The position numbers and the translations under genes are program-made. From contig NC_089593.1 in assembly GCF_019320115.1 (NCBI RefSeq), forward strand, positions 10,674,386 to 10,738,385: DNA of 64,000 nucleotides, in the 5' to 3' direction. Within the stretch, counting starts at the first letter, position 1. The number at the start of each line of letters is the position of its first letter. This DNA comes from Miscanthus floridulus (taxonomy: Eukaryota; Streptophyta; Magnoliopsida; Poales; Poaceae). Below are positions 24,661-34,118 of the stretch, one piece after another. A model generated the notes under the pieces. That model had not been told where the DNA came from and made no database searches. It saw only the letters and a list, made by a program, of their open reading frames with translations.

Positions 24661-25095
24661 TGTCGATGCGGGACTCATAAGGTTCCCCACGGAGAAGAGA
24701 AAAGAAGACATAGTGCAACTAGAATTCCCTACATGTAATCCTATTAGGACTAGTTATACGTAATCCTACTAGGATCTCTACTTTGTAACCGACTAGGACT
24801 CCCGCCTCTCCTGAACTATATAAAGGAGGACAGAGGTCCCTAGATCGGCAGCTAACACACACATGGGCGACAGACATAACCGACAGAACTCACAACCACA
24901 ACAAATAGCGCAGGGCGCAATATACTATCCACACCAAACTGGACGTAGGGCGCCGTGACTTTCCGGCGTGCCGAACCAGTATAAATCGTTGTCTCCCTGC
25001 GTTTACCATCGAGTTCCTGCAAACGCCGATACCCCTCCGAACAAATCACCGCCCCGGGTATCCCGTGGCGGGTTGCCGGTGGTAAAACATCGACA
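24661..25095 (+). repeat. 3' LTR of the 7.1 kb element
   Basis: 435 bases, same length as the 5' LTR, about 95% identical by eye. It starts TGTCGATGCGGGACTC and ends CATCGACA. GCTCGGGGGCT lies immediately before it, where a polypurine tract is expected. Confidence 0.9.
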
Positions 25096-25100
25096 GTCGG

Positions 25101-25322
25101 ACAACCTGGTTCAACCGAACCATATTGGCAGAGCCCAACCGAGCTAGGGGCAACTTTGTCCATCCACTGCTTGTTCTCTCCCAAATGATAGAAAAGATTA
25201 AAATAATGGCCGTGGTGTCTTCTGGTAAAAAAAAACAGCGATTCATAATGGTACTCAGCAAATACACGAGTTGGCAGTGTCCGGCAGCAAATAAAGCCTT
25301 TCTTCAGTGAGCAAAATTTCCC
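25101..25322 (-). repeat. MULE right terminal inverted repeat
   Basis: Inverse counterpart of 13801-14010, ending GAGCAAAATTTCCC at 25322. It would carry the promoter for the GRF gene but is now 7.1 kb away from it because of the LTR insertion. Confidence 0.85.
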
Positions 25323-25331
25323 AAGAAAAAA

Positions 25332-25365
25332 TGTCCTGTTGCTACGAACTCTTTTTCACATAGTG
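25332..25365. mobile_element. Right terminus of the second CACTA element
   Basis: Directly after the MULE duplication the sequence ends in CTTTTTCACATAGTG (25351-25365), the inverse of CACTATGTGAAAAAG, a CACTA-type end. Joined across the MULE it lies 34 bases from the TTTGTAGGGGCGG array at 13596-13800. The 3 bases after it are GCC. The left terminus was not found. Confidence 0.5.
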
Positions 25366-25423
25366 GCCATGTCTGTGCGCTCCGCAGGGAACAGGCCGCG
25401 CCCACACGCGGACACGCCGGCGA

Positions 25424-25955
25424 CGGCCGCACCCTCTCGCCGGCCCCTACGTCCGTCCTCCAGTCATACACACCGCGTCAACGAGGCCATACACCGTGCG
25501 GGCACGTGCGGTTGGCGGCGTCACCACCGTCGTGGGCAGCGCACGGAGCCGCTCCAAATGCCGCTGACCGCCGGGAGACGCAGCCAGTGGGACTGAACAC
25601 CACCACCGCGAGGGCGAGGGCGCAGAGGCCTTGACGACGAGCCGCTCCATGTGTGGGAACGCCTGCATGCAGTCAATCCTTCCAGTTCCAGGTTTGAAGT
25701 TGGAACTGTAACGTACGTACTAGTAGTAGCTGTAGCCATTGTCAAGGCCTGCGCCCTCGACGGCGCAGTCGCAGTGGTATAGTGTTCAGCCCCGCTGGCT
25801 GCGTCTCTCATAGTGCGCGGCAGATTGAGCGGCGGCTCTTGCGCTGCCCACGACGGTGGCGACGCCAGCCGCATGCGCCCCGTGCGGCATGTGGCCTCAT
25901 TGATGCGGCGTGTATGCCGGAGGACGTAGAGGGCGGCGAGACGGCTCGGAAGCTG
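25424..25955. repeat. GC-rich inverted repeat with ~215-bp arms
   Basis: The left arm (about 25424-25637) and right arm (about 25735-25955) are imperfect inverses. Shared blocks include CACCGTCGTGGGCAGCGCA, GGGAGACGCAGCCAGTGGG (right arm: inverse with one or two changes) and GCAGAGGCCTTGAC. The spacer is about 97 bases. It lies next to the CACTA terminus and has short ORFs only, which mirror each other. Transcription would give a long hairpin RNA. Confidence 0.8.
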
Positions 25956-26437
25956 TCGGTGTGCATCGACATGCCCCTGCCGCCGTGGGGACGAGAGAGT
26001 AGAAAAGGGTCTATTTTTTTGAGAAAAATAAAAGCGAGGATTTAAATAAAAAAAATGCATGCCAAGCTAGCATGTAACATAAGGGAAAAAAAATATATCC
26101 ACGTGGCTGACATGGCCCTGTGGTGCATCACCTAACAAGTTTAGGGATCTAGAAATGTATTTTCAAAGTTCACGGACCTAAATGACATACGCTTATAAGT
26201 TCGAGTGCTACTGATGCATTTAACTTAAAAAAAAGATGATTCTGGTGTTCGTTGTCCTGTTAGTGTTGGTGCTGCTTTGAAGCATTATTCCTTTGGGAAA
26301 CAAGGGACCACTTTCACTTTGTCGTGTCACTTGCTGCTGCTTTGAAATATGATTTTTTTGGAATACAAAGTATCACATCCGCCACTGAAAGTATGGTAGG
26401 ACAATTAAGTTTCCTTAAATTAGTAACTGAAAATATC
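25956..26437. other. No gene recognised
   Basis: AT-rich, short ORFs only. Around 26140-26230 the sequence has the form 'AAGTTTAGGGATCT ... CACGGACCTAAATGAC', like the end of a small non-autonomous DNA element. A similar text occurs at 57090-57190. Confidence 0.35.
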
Positions 26438-26571
26438 TATTATCACTACTATTTTTTTGATAAAACAGGAGGGGTTTTTAGCCCCTACTGAACATATATT
26501 AAAAGTGTTGGGAGCAAAGTACAGGGGTAACAAAAGAAAAGAAGTCAGAGGTACAGGTTTATTATCACTAC
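26438..26571 (-). mobile_element. 5'-truncated LINE insertion with 12-bp target duplication
   Basis: TATTATCACTAC occurs at 26438-26449 and 26560-26571 as a direct duplication. Between them, on the minus strand, is a short LINE 3' end: ATGTTCAGTAGGGGCTAAAA, CCCCTCCTGTTTTATC, then AAAAAAATA. The duplication, the A tail and extreme 5' truncation are those of L1-type integration. It hit a CACTACAATAAAAAAAG sequence that looks like a CACTA terminus. Confidence 0.75.
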
Positions 26572-26790
26572 AATAAAAAAAGATTTTAAAGATAGTCCAT
26601 TTTATTTATAAAAATGGCCAAAAAGTGTCTGTCTCTAAAAATACTAGTGATTTTCTGACTGTCCAATGTTTATAGTTCAAAAAAAAAACATCTATGTAAT
26701 GTTTTTAGAGGTGGGCCTTTTAAGAGTGCGACATCTTCAAAAAACATGTCTGTATAAATAGTTGTCAAAACAACTTATAACTTTAACTTT
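26566..26790 (+). mobile_element. Possible CACTA end (CACTACAATAAAAAAAG)
   Basis: CACTACAATAAAAAAAGATT followed by a region with TTTATAAAAATGGCC and TTTTTAGAGGTGGGCC motifs. It resembles a CACTA 5' terminus and subterminal region. The opposite terminus was not found. Confidence 0.35.
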
Positions 26791-27999
26791 ATATCAATAC
26801 TAGCAAAAATGCCTATGCATTGCAAGGGAAAAAAAATAATATCATAATAAAATGTTTATTATACTATTATAAAAAAAACCATATTTTGAGTGTTTTTTTA
26901 GAAAAAGATTTTGAGTGTGATGTTCCTAACATTATGTTGATAGTCTTGTAGCCCTATCTTATTTACTATATATATCATGTAGTATCTTATAGGTAACATG
27001 TTCTTGCATTGCAACGGGATGAAATTGCTATAGCCTAATAAATATTAAAAATATATACTATCCTTTTAGAAAATATAGGTCATATTTGGAAACGTATCCA
27101 AAGCATTTTCTTTTCATGGTCAGACCTGGACACCATGAAAAAACCTCGAACTATGCTTGCAAGCATATATCTACCTATCTTGTTCGAGACTATCTTTTTC
27201 CATTCTCCACACGTTGCAATCTTTGGTGGAGATGGCATTGGCGCATGAATAGATAAAAGAATAGCTTAAGTTCTCGCTTAGCGATTACATTAGTTTGGTT
27301 ATGCTAGTTACACGGCTGGCTCAAAGATGAAAGAGTATATGACTTGGGCACCAAAGTCATAAAACAATGGTAGCTTCTTGGTGGAGTTCAAAGTCTTGTA
27401 TTTAAGTATTTGAATTTTTTTCTACTTGCTCCGTCCCAAATTATAGTTAACGTCTCTATAGCTTTATTGTTTATACCTAAGGGTAAGTAAATTCATATTC
27501 CATTGACGACGTGTGGCGTGGCAGCGGCACCGACAAGCGCTGAACTTGTCAGCGCAAAGCCACCACAACTTCCACAACCGGCCTCTCGTCATCATACCCT
27601 ACGCCGCTTCCTTCTTCTACGGAGCCTCCACAAGTCCACAACCGCCCTCTCGTTCCTAGCTTGATGACATCATCATGACGTCATGCCTTATTGACATATT
27701 TTCACGGGAGGTGCAGCTTTGTTGTTTCTCTCTGTAGCCATTGGTGATGGTTGTTTTCGGTGGTGTTGTTGTGGTGTTTGTTCTCTCTTTCTTGTCTTTC
27801 CTACTTTGATAACGATACCCTCAGGGCGTTCGTCCTTTTATGAACGGGACCAATCCGCCTGCCTCACGCCTCCTGCCACGGCCGCGATCCATATGCTTGC
27901 CGACTGTGGGCGACCTTGAGCTCCGCGTCAACGAGCTTCCATTGGAGGGCAACAAGTAGATGAGCACATGTTGCAACCGTATGTTTTATGCGTTTTAGA
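26791..27999. other. No gene recognised; fragment of a Stowaway-type end
   Basis: AT-rich, with a GC-richer part at 27510-27960. Near 27428 CTCCGTCCCAAATTATAG resembles one end of a Stowaway MITE, but no second end is seen. No protein domain was recognised. Confidence 0.35.
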
Positions 28000-28735
28000 T
28001 ATATGTTGCATATGTTTCATCTGAATGTTTTAAAAGTATATCTATTATTGCATATGTTGCAATGGCTATACACGTATTTTGCAAGTGTATGTTTCAAATG
28101 TTTCAGCTCTTTCAAACGTATGTTGCATATGTTGCAATGACTATACACGTATTTTGTAAGTACATGTTTCAAATGTTTTAGTTATTTCAAACGTATGTTG
28201 CAAGTGCTTTATCTAGATGTTGCATATGTTGCACTAACTATGCACGCATGTTTCAAATGTTTCAGCTATTTCAAACATATGTTGCAAATGTTTTATCCAG
28301 ATGTTGCATATGTTGCCATACACATATGTTCCAAGCGTATATTGTAAATGTTTCATCTGTTTTAGACGTATGTTGCAGCAAATGCTTTATGTTGCAAGTA
28401 TTGCATGACCAGGCGTGAGAAGTGGGTGCAGACAGAGGTGGTCCCGTCGGGCGCAGCGTCCCCGCGGGCGCGACAGCCCCCACATGCATGCACAGGTGCA
28501 TGCGTAGCAGCAGTGTGCAGACAGGTCACAGGTGCGGCAGCAGCGTGCCTGCGGGCGGCAGGAGCTAGATGCATGCGTTGTGGGTCCCGCCTAGGCAAAG
28601 TGGGAGGCGGAGATGCAGTGCGCAGGGAAGTGCATTGCCTGCGTCATTTCCTGCCGCATGCAGACGGAGCGCGTCAGGCGCATGGGCAAGCAGTAAGCGC
28701 GGGCGTCCGGACGTCCGGGCGCTAGTCTTTCCATT
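28000..28735. repeat. Degenerate ATGTTGCATATGTTTCA repeat with GC-rich tail
   Basis: From 28000 to 28400 many degenerate units of the forms ATGTTGCATATGTT, TTTCAAATGTTTCAGCT and TTTCAAACGTATGTTGCA repeat. They lead into a GC-rich tail (28410-28725) rich in CATGCATG and GCGTCCGGACGTCCGGGCGC. This layout recurs in grass genomes as a non-autonomous DNA element of uncertain superfamily. No TIR was established. Confidence 0.55.
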
Positions 28736-29207
28736 CCTGCTTTGTATCTCTAGATTCATGACCCAACTTTATAACTACCATCACCGGCTTTGGTCAGAAA
28801 TCTGTGGTAATGAAATTCACGTGGGGACAGTACATCCCCGGTGACCTTTCAAAAAAATACTTTAGAATACACATCGGAGGGGGTGTCCCAGCAACAATTA
28901 CCTTATTACTGTTAATAATTGAATAAAATTTCTCATAGTATATATACAATTAAACATTTATGAAGATGTACAACATAGAATTGACAAAAACACAATATGC
29001 CCAAAGCACACCATTTCCTTCCATAGGTTCAAAGCCAAAGAAGGGAGCGGGGTGGGACATCAGTATCTATCTACTAGCTTTTCACTTTTTTTTCCTCACT
29101 AACAGTCAGCAAACAACTTTTAATGAGATTTCGCTACAGCACTTAATAGCATTACAACTTTACAAGTACAGACATTGGGTAAACCATATATACCCGCGTC
29201 CGAAAAG
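28736..29207. other. 3' flank of the EXO70-like gene
   Basis: AT-rich sequence downstream of the gene's stop codon (minus strand). It probably holds the 3' UTR. No other gene was seen. Confidence 0.4.
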
Positions 29208-30369
29208 TTACCCCTCGAACAATTCCTGCAGCTGTGACTCCAGTTGCTGAATGCTGTATCTTGCAGATTTTTGCTGCTTCTCCGAGCAATTCTCCATATG
29301 CATTCGGTACACTGGGATAACCTTATGAAATATTGCCTCCCGCACCTTATTCCGGATCAGAGGATTACTAACTTTCCATGTTTTATGCACCCGGTAGGTC
29401 GTCTCGAAAAGTGAAGTGAACTTGTCAAATAATGGCCACAAGATCTCCCGTACTAGGGTCCGTCTTAGCACACAAGATATGACAGGTGTCCATGAGGCAT
29501 CTACATATCCTGCAATGAACATGTCGAGTTGGTCATTGCGCTGCAACAGCCACCCTTCTCCAAGGATCCGTCCCAAATCTTTCTCTATCTTGGCTTCCTG
29601 AAGCATGAAGTGTACGTTGTTCAGCAGGAACATTTGTTGCTGCCCTGGGAGGTGCAAACCTTTTGAGTTCCTATCCAGCATAGACTCCAAAGAGGAGATC
29701 AGCTGCGCAACCAGTTCATGGAATGCTTTCAGGTCACCCTTCAGCATTAGACAGACTGTGCTCTTGTGTTGAACCAGCATCCGCACATGATCCATGATAT
29801 GCCTTGTGAAGGGATGAACACCAGTGTCAGAGATGTCCAAACGCCGCGCTATCACCAGATCGGTTTGCTCAACAGATAGCTTGACAAACATGTCTGACAA
29901 TCGGTGTATTATCCCTTCACCCTCTGCAAGGATGGACTCCTTAGTTTGACCTGACAGCAATGCTAATATTGTCGGCATGCTATAATTCAGTGCTTGGTAC
30001 ACCATCACCAGATTTACCATTTTGGATAGATCAGGCTTAGGTGCTGTATAGGTATCCATGTAAACTGGGTCAATTGGTGGTGCACCCTGAATGCACGTAG
30101 AATCAGCTGCTCTAAGCAACTTCCTGATAGATTGTTTTGCAATTGCTAAGAAATAATCCTCCTTGAGTATATTGAAGTAACCAAGATCCCGTCCATTCAA
30201 TTGTCTTTGCATCTCACTCAAGACACCAACGATGATGTGCATCGCTGTTGTCCAAACCTTCAGTAGAATTTCTTTGGATTCTTCCTTGTGACCGCCCAAA
30301 ATGTTATTGATGTCAAGGATTTCCGGGTAACTGTTGGACATGTGTCAGTAAGTCATTCCTAATAAGTAG

Positions 30370-31047
30370 AAGGGTACGTCGCAAAAAAAAAGTAGAAGGG
30401 TAATGCATAGTTTTCAATCTCTAACTTGTTTGGTAGTCCGATTTTTAATCTTGAACTACGGAATTTTAATCTTGTACAGAACCGTGTAATGGATGCCCTC
30501 TGACTGTCAAAAATCAGACAAATTTGGTTCTCTTGCTTGTTTCAAAGGTGATTTGCTATTTTATAAAAATAATAAAAAATCTAATTTGCTGCTACAAATC
30601 CATAAATAATTTATTTTGAATCCAAAAAATATAAACCTAGTACCATTTTTTCTAGAAATATTATTTACATGTTTATGATCTATATATAGCTATATGGAAT
30701 TGATTTATTTTGGTTCCTATTGCTTTATAACTCATAGTCATGCTCATTATTTATTTAAAACGATTAATTAAGATCCAAATAACTCTAAATAGACCACCAA
30801 CAAATAGATAACACTTTGAGAATAAAACTAGTACTAGTTCCACATTTTTATGATTTAAAATAAATCAATTATGAATTTATAAAGATCAAAACAGAATTTT
30901 ATTACTTTTAGGAAATAGAAAACCACCTTCGAAACCTACGATAGGACTGAATTTGCCGTTTTTGACTGCTCGTTACCTTGTTTTGTAGTTTAAGGTTGAA
31001 AATCGAATTGTCGTCTAATTTCGAGGTTAAAAAGTGTGCTTTAGCCT
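30370..31047. mobile_element. Foldback element in the EXO70 intron, 9-bp target duplication
   Basis: Imperfect inverted arms of about 300 bases: left CGATTTTTAATCTTGAACTA and GGTGATTTGCTATTT pair with the inverse of right-arm CGATTTTCAACCTTAAACTA and GGTGGTTTTCTATTT. The element is flanked by AATAAGTAG at 30361-30369 and 31048-31056. A small duplication with an A-run (30378-30400) lies at the left edge. No ORF. The size and 9-bp duplication fit a Mutator-type foldback, like the one at 8813 but more diverged. Confidence 0.65.
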
Positions 31048-31163
31048 AATAAGTAGACTAATATGTTTAATTTGCACTAAAGGGACCGCAATACTTAGAA
31101 AGTGTCTAAGAGAAAAAATAATTAAAATAGGATCCTTTTACGAAACATGCATTCTTTTTATGT

Positions 31164-31589
31164 TTGTTGCGAACACATGGTTGGTATGCGCCATGTAATA
31201 AGTGTGATAAGGACATCACTCCTTTGGATGCACCCATTGATCCTCCAACCGTTATGCAAAGTCCAATGACTAGAGCTCGAATGCGACAATCGAAACTAGA
31301 GGTGAGACCGTTCTTAACCGATCTTTTTTATAGTTTTGAGAATAGATTAGTACGTAATGATGTTATCAAGCCTAGGAACATTGAAGAGGATCATGAAGAA
31401 CATGGAGAGAGGTGCAGAGGTGGAGAAGACCAACAAGGACGTCCAAGTCAATCCAAAGGTCCAGTCAACTCGAGTTCGAGTCTACCTCGGCCTTTAGGAC
31501 CAACATGCAGTAAAATAGACACCCCAGGCACATACGCACTCCATTTTCGACAATCCACATATGTGTGGAAAGATACTTTCATAAGATAA
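31164..31589 (+). pseudogene. Ty3 pol C-terminal end
   Basis: An open frame of 141 codons with SPMTRARMRQSKLEVRPFLT and NIEEDHEEHGE, the tail found after the integrase in many grass Ty3 polyproteins (GPMTRARA...EDHEE). The integrase itself is missing upstream. It lies in the EXO70 intron on the opposite strand to EXO70. Confidence 0.65.
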
Positions 31590-32380
31590 CAAATGGCTTT
31601 GGTTTGACATCAAAATTCTACCAGAGTCAATGAAAATCGTCGAAACAAGTCAACGTCTAGAATCTGCTAGGGTATTGTGTCATCTTCTTTTGTTCTATTG
31701 GGCCGTGTATCATCTTAGGGCACATTAATTAGGGGGTGTGTCCATGGGGTTCACATGCCCTAAAGACATTATAATGAGTCATCATCGCCAAAGTTAGGGT
31801 TTGGGTTTTGCATTAGATCATTTTGTCTTCGAACAGTTGCCGTCATCGGTAGTGAAACGCCAACTTCAAGTGCATGAAAATAGATCTGCAATTTGTCAAT
31901 TCAATTGAGTTTCTTCTTAGTGATAATCAGAGCTTCAGGCATACCATTAGGTTCACATCTTAAATGCTAATTCAAGTGTTTCACCTTCGTCCCATAGTCC
32001 ACTGCCATACTTATTTGTCATGTCCTAGAACCTTCCGCGTCATAGCATTTGCATAATTCAGTCTCAGAGTCCACCATGTTGAGTTTGTGTCCTAGGTCAA
32101 AATTTTGTTACTGGTTAGATTGTGTTTGAGCCCAGCGTGTTTCTGCCCATCGTTTCTTTCAAACCCTACCCGCCACCAATATTCCGCACTTTTTCCTAGT
32201 TTTGTCCTCTGATTCGGAGTATGTTCGTAAAAATGACATAACTTTTGCATAGTGACTCCATTTTTAGAAAACCATACATTTTTTAGAATTGGAAAAAAAT
32301 TGGCATACGTGTGCCCCCCTTCAGTGGGTTTGGCGAACTTATTTTTTCATCAAACAACCTGAAAGATCGTCTTTCTAAGC
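31590..32380 (+). repeat. Probable Ty3 LTR or leader sequence
   Basis: Non-coding sequence between a pol end and a gag start in the same orientation, where an LTR is expected. LTR ends and a primer-binding site were not recognised. Confidence 0.35.
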
Positions 32381-33240
32381 TTGAAAGCTTTTTATCAATT
32401 TTTTAGCGCACTGACCGGAAGAGTTCAGCAGCTAGAGACCAACCGTCCAAAGACCAACGACAAGAACAAAGATGACAAAGACGAAGACGAAGGGATCCTT
32501 GACGATGATTTTGTGTACAGAGACGATGGTATGATTGATGATAGGGTGACACGCGAGCGGAACCCGCATCGATGCCTTCAAAGCAATCGTATAGGTATGG
32601 GAGGTAATGTTAATAATGAGCACAATCGTGGCATTGTTTGCAATAATGACCCTTATGCTAAAATTAAATTCACCATAGCACCTTTTTATGGTAATATGAT
32701 GTTAAGGAATATCTTGATTGAGAGATAACAGAACAAAAATTTGCTTCCCACATTGTTCCTGATCATCACAAGTTTAGAAAGCTATTAGTGAGTTTAAAAA
32801 AGCTTTGCTATAATCTAGTGGCAAGAATTAGCTACTTTGCATCTACAAACTGAGTCATGGGATAGACTAAAAGAAGCAATGTGTGATCGTTTTATTCCTC
32901 CTTATAAATGTGATTTGCGTAAAAAATTACAACGCTTAGAGCGAGGAAATATGTCTATCCAGAAATATTATGCAGGGGTTCAAAAGGGTAGAAGAGGATC
33001 TAGAGGATAAAGTGTGTCATTTCTATGGTGGATTGAGAAGTGAAATTCAGGATATTGTTGATTATAAAGAATTTACGACTATCAATCGCTTGTTTTAGAT
33101 TGCTATTCTTGCAGAAAAAGAATTGCAGGGATGTCAAATAAGCCAAAACAACTTTAGCAATTCCTTCGCGCCCAAGATGACAATGACAGGACCAACGAAT
33201 ATTTCCCCTTCTTCGAGTGTTCCTCCTGCTCCACCACCAA
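32381..33240 (+). pseudogene. Ty3 gag, broken
   Basis: The first frame (32381-32728) has a charged linker and FTIAPFYGN, the start of a retrotransposon gag. Beyond a deletion and frameshifts the order continues: ESWDRLKEAMCDRFIPP (near 32860), LRKKLQRLERGNMSVQKYY (near 32920), CHFYGGLRSEIQDIVDYKEF (near 33020). TAG near 33095 and others stop it. Nothing of protease or RT follows. Confidence 0.75.
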
Positions 33241-33540
33241 TGTGAGTGATGAGTGATTGTCAATGAGGTGGTTAGAGCTTTGGCTAACCATGCGTGAGAT
33301 GAAATGAGGCATGAGTGCGTGTATGCAATGTGCCTCTTGGCTTGTGATGTGTAGGTGTTGAGCGTGAGACAATCGATGGCAATGGAGAAGGTCAAGCGAG
33401 GAGTCTGTGCGCGATGGATTGGGAGCAATGAACAAAAGCTTGGACCAAGGAACCCGAGGGCCAGAGGATGAACCATGGATGACTAGCATTTGGACACATT
33501 GGCAAGTAAGTGTACATGCGAGGATGGTGGTGAAGACGGT

Positions 33541-34118
33541 TGTAACACCCTAGCCCATTAGAAGCCTGTTGTAGTTGTGTTGTTGGCTCATTTGGCACAT
33601 GAGAAGTTGTTGGTGATGGGTTTAGTACCACCTTGGAAGTTTAGGAGGGTGAGGGCCAGCTTATAATCCTTGCTGCTCCAAATGTAGCACCTCCGGGTTA
33701 ACCCTTTTATATGAAGTGAGGACGAAAGTGTAAGCGAGATGCTACGCGTATTCAGATTTTGGATGTTGGGTGTTATAGATGGTATTCGGAGCATCAACCC
33801 TTATTGTATGTGCCCGTGAGTGGTGTACCAACGGGTGGTTCTAGGCATCTGATGCATTTGTGGTGAGTTGTTGAGGGCGTCAACCCTTAAGGGGAGTGTC
33901 AATGTAGCACACCAGCCAGTTAGAAGCCTGTTGTAGTTGTGTTGTTGGCCCTGTGGCACATGAGGAGTTGGTGGTGGTGGGTTTAGTATCTTCTTGGAAG
34001 TTTAGGAAGGTGAGGGCCTTATAATCCTTGTTGTTCTAAAAGTAGCACCTCTAGGTTAACCCTTTTACACGAAGCGAGGACGAAAATATAAGCGAGGTGC
34101 TACGCATATGCAGGCCCG
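33541..34118 (+). repeat. Direct duplication, two ~220-bp copies 362 bp apart
   Basis: Copy 1 from 33541 (TGTAACACCCTAGCCCATTAG) and copy 2 from 33903 (TGTAGCACACCAGCCAGTTAG) share GAAGCCTGTTGTAGTTGTG, AAGTTTAGGA and CGAGGACGAAA with GCGAG.TGCTACGC. Both begin TGTA and could be two LTR starts or an internal duplication in the Ty3 remnant. Confidence 0.7.

Larger units (their letters stand above)
17969..25095 (+). mobile_element. Defective Tat-type (Ty3) LTR retrotransposon, 7.1 kb
   Basis: Two 435-base LTRs (17969-18403 and 24661-25095) with perfect TGTCGATG...CATCGACA/CATCGATA type ends and a perfect 5-bp duplication GTCGG. By eye the LTRs differ at about 20 positions. The primer-binding motif is TGGCGCGCTAGGTAGGGG, nearly the same as in the 19.3 kb Tat element. 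The interior has no gag-pol ORF, only a pol remnant (19808-19910), an antisense ORF remnant (21253-21760) and tandem repeats. The motif CTCGGGGGCT next to the 3' LTR recurs several times from 24180 on. It is non-autonomous and was probably mobilised by a Tat element in trans. Confidence 0.9.
13801..25322 (+). mobile_element. Mutator-like element (MULE) with transposase and GRF gene
   Basis: Terminal inverted repeats of about 210-220 bases: left 13801 to about 14010 (starts GGGGAATTTTGCTCA), right about 25101-25322 (inverse starts GGGAAATTTTGCTCA). Both share GTACCATTATGAATC and GAGAGA blocks and GGTTGAACCAG at the inner end. Flanks AATAAAAAA (13792-13800) and AAGAAAAAA (25323-25331) match at 8 of 9, as expected for a Mutator 9-bp duplication. 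Without the LTR element inserted at 17969 it is about 4.4 kb. It holds a mudrA-like pseudogene (+) and an intact GRF zinc-finger gene (-) in convergent orientation. Confidence 0.9.

Noticed and set aside
27428..27480. A complete Stowaway MITE
   Set aside because: Only one end (CTCCGTCCCAAATTATAG) is seen; no inverse end or TA pair could be found nearby.
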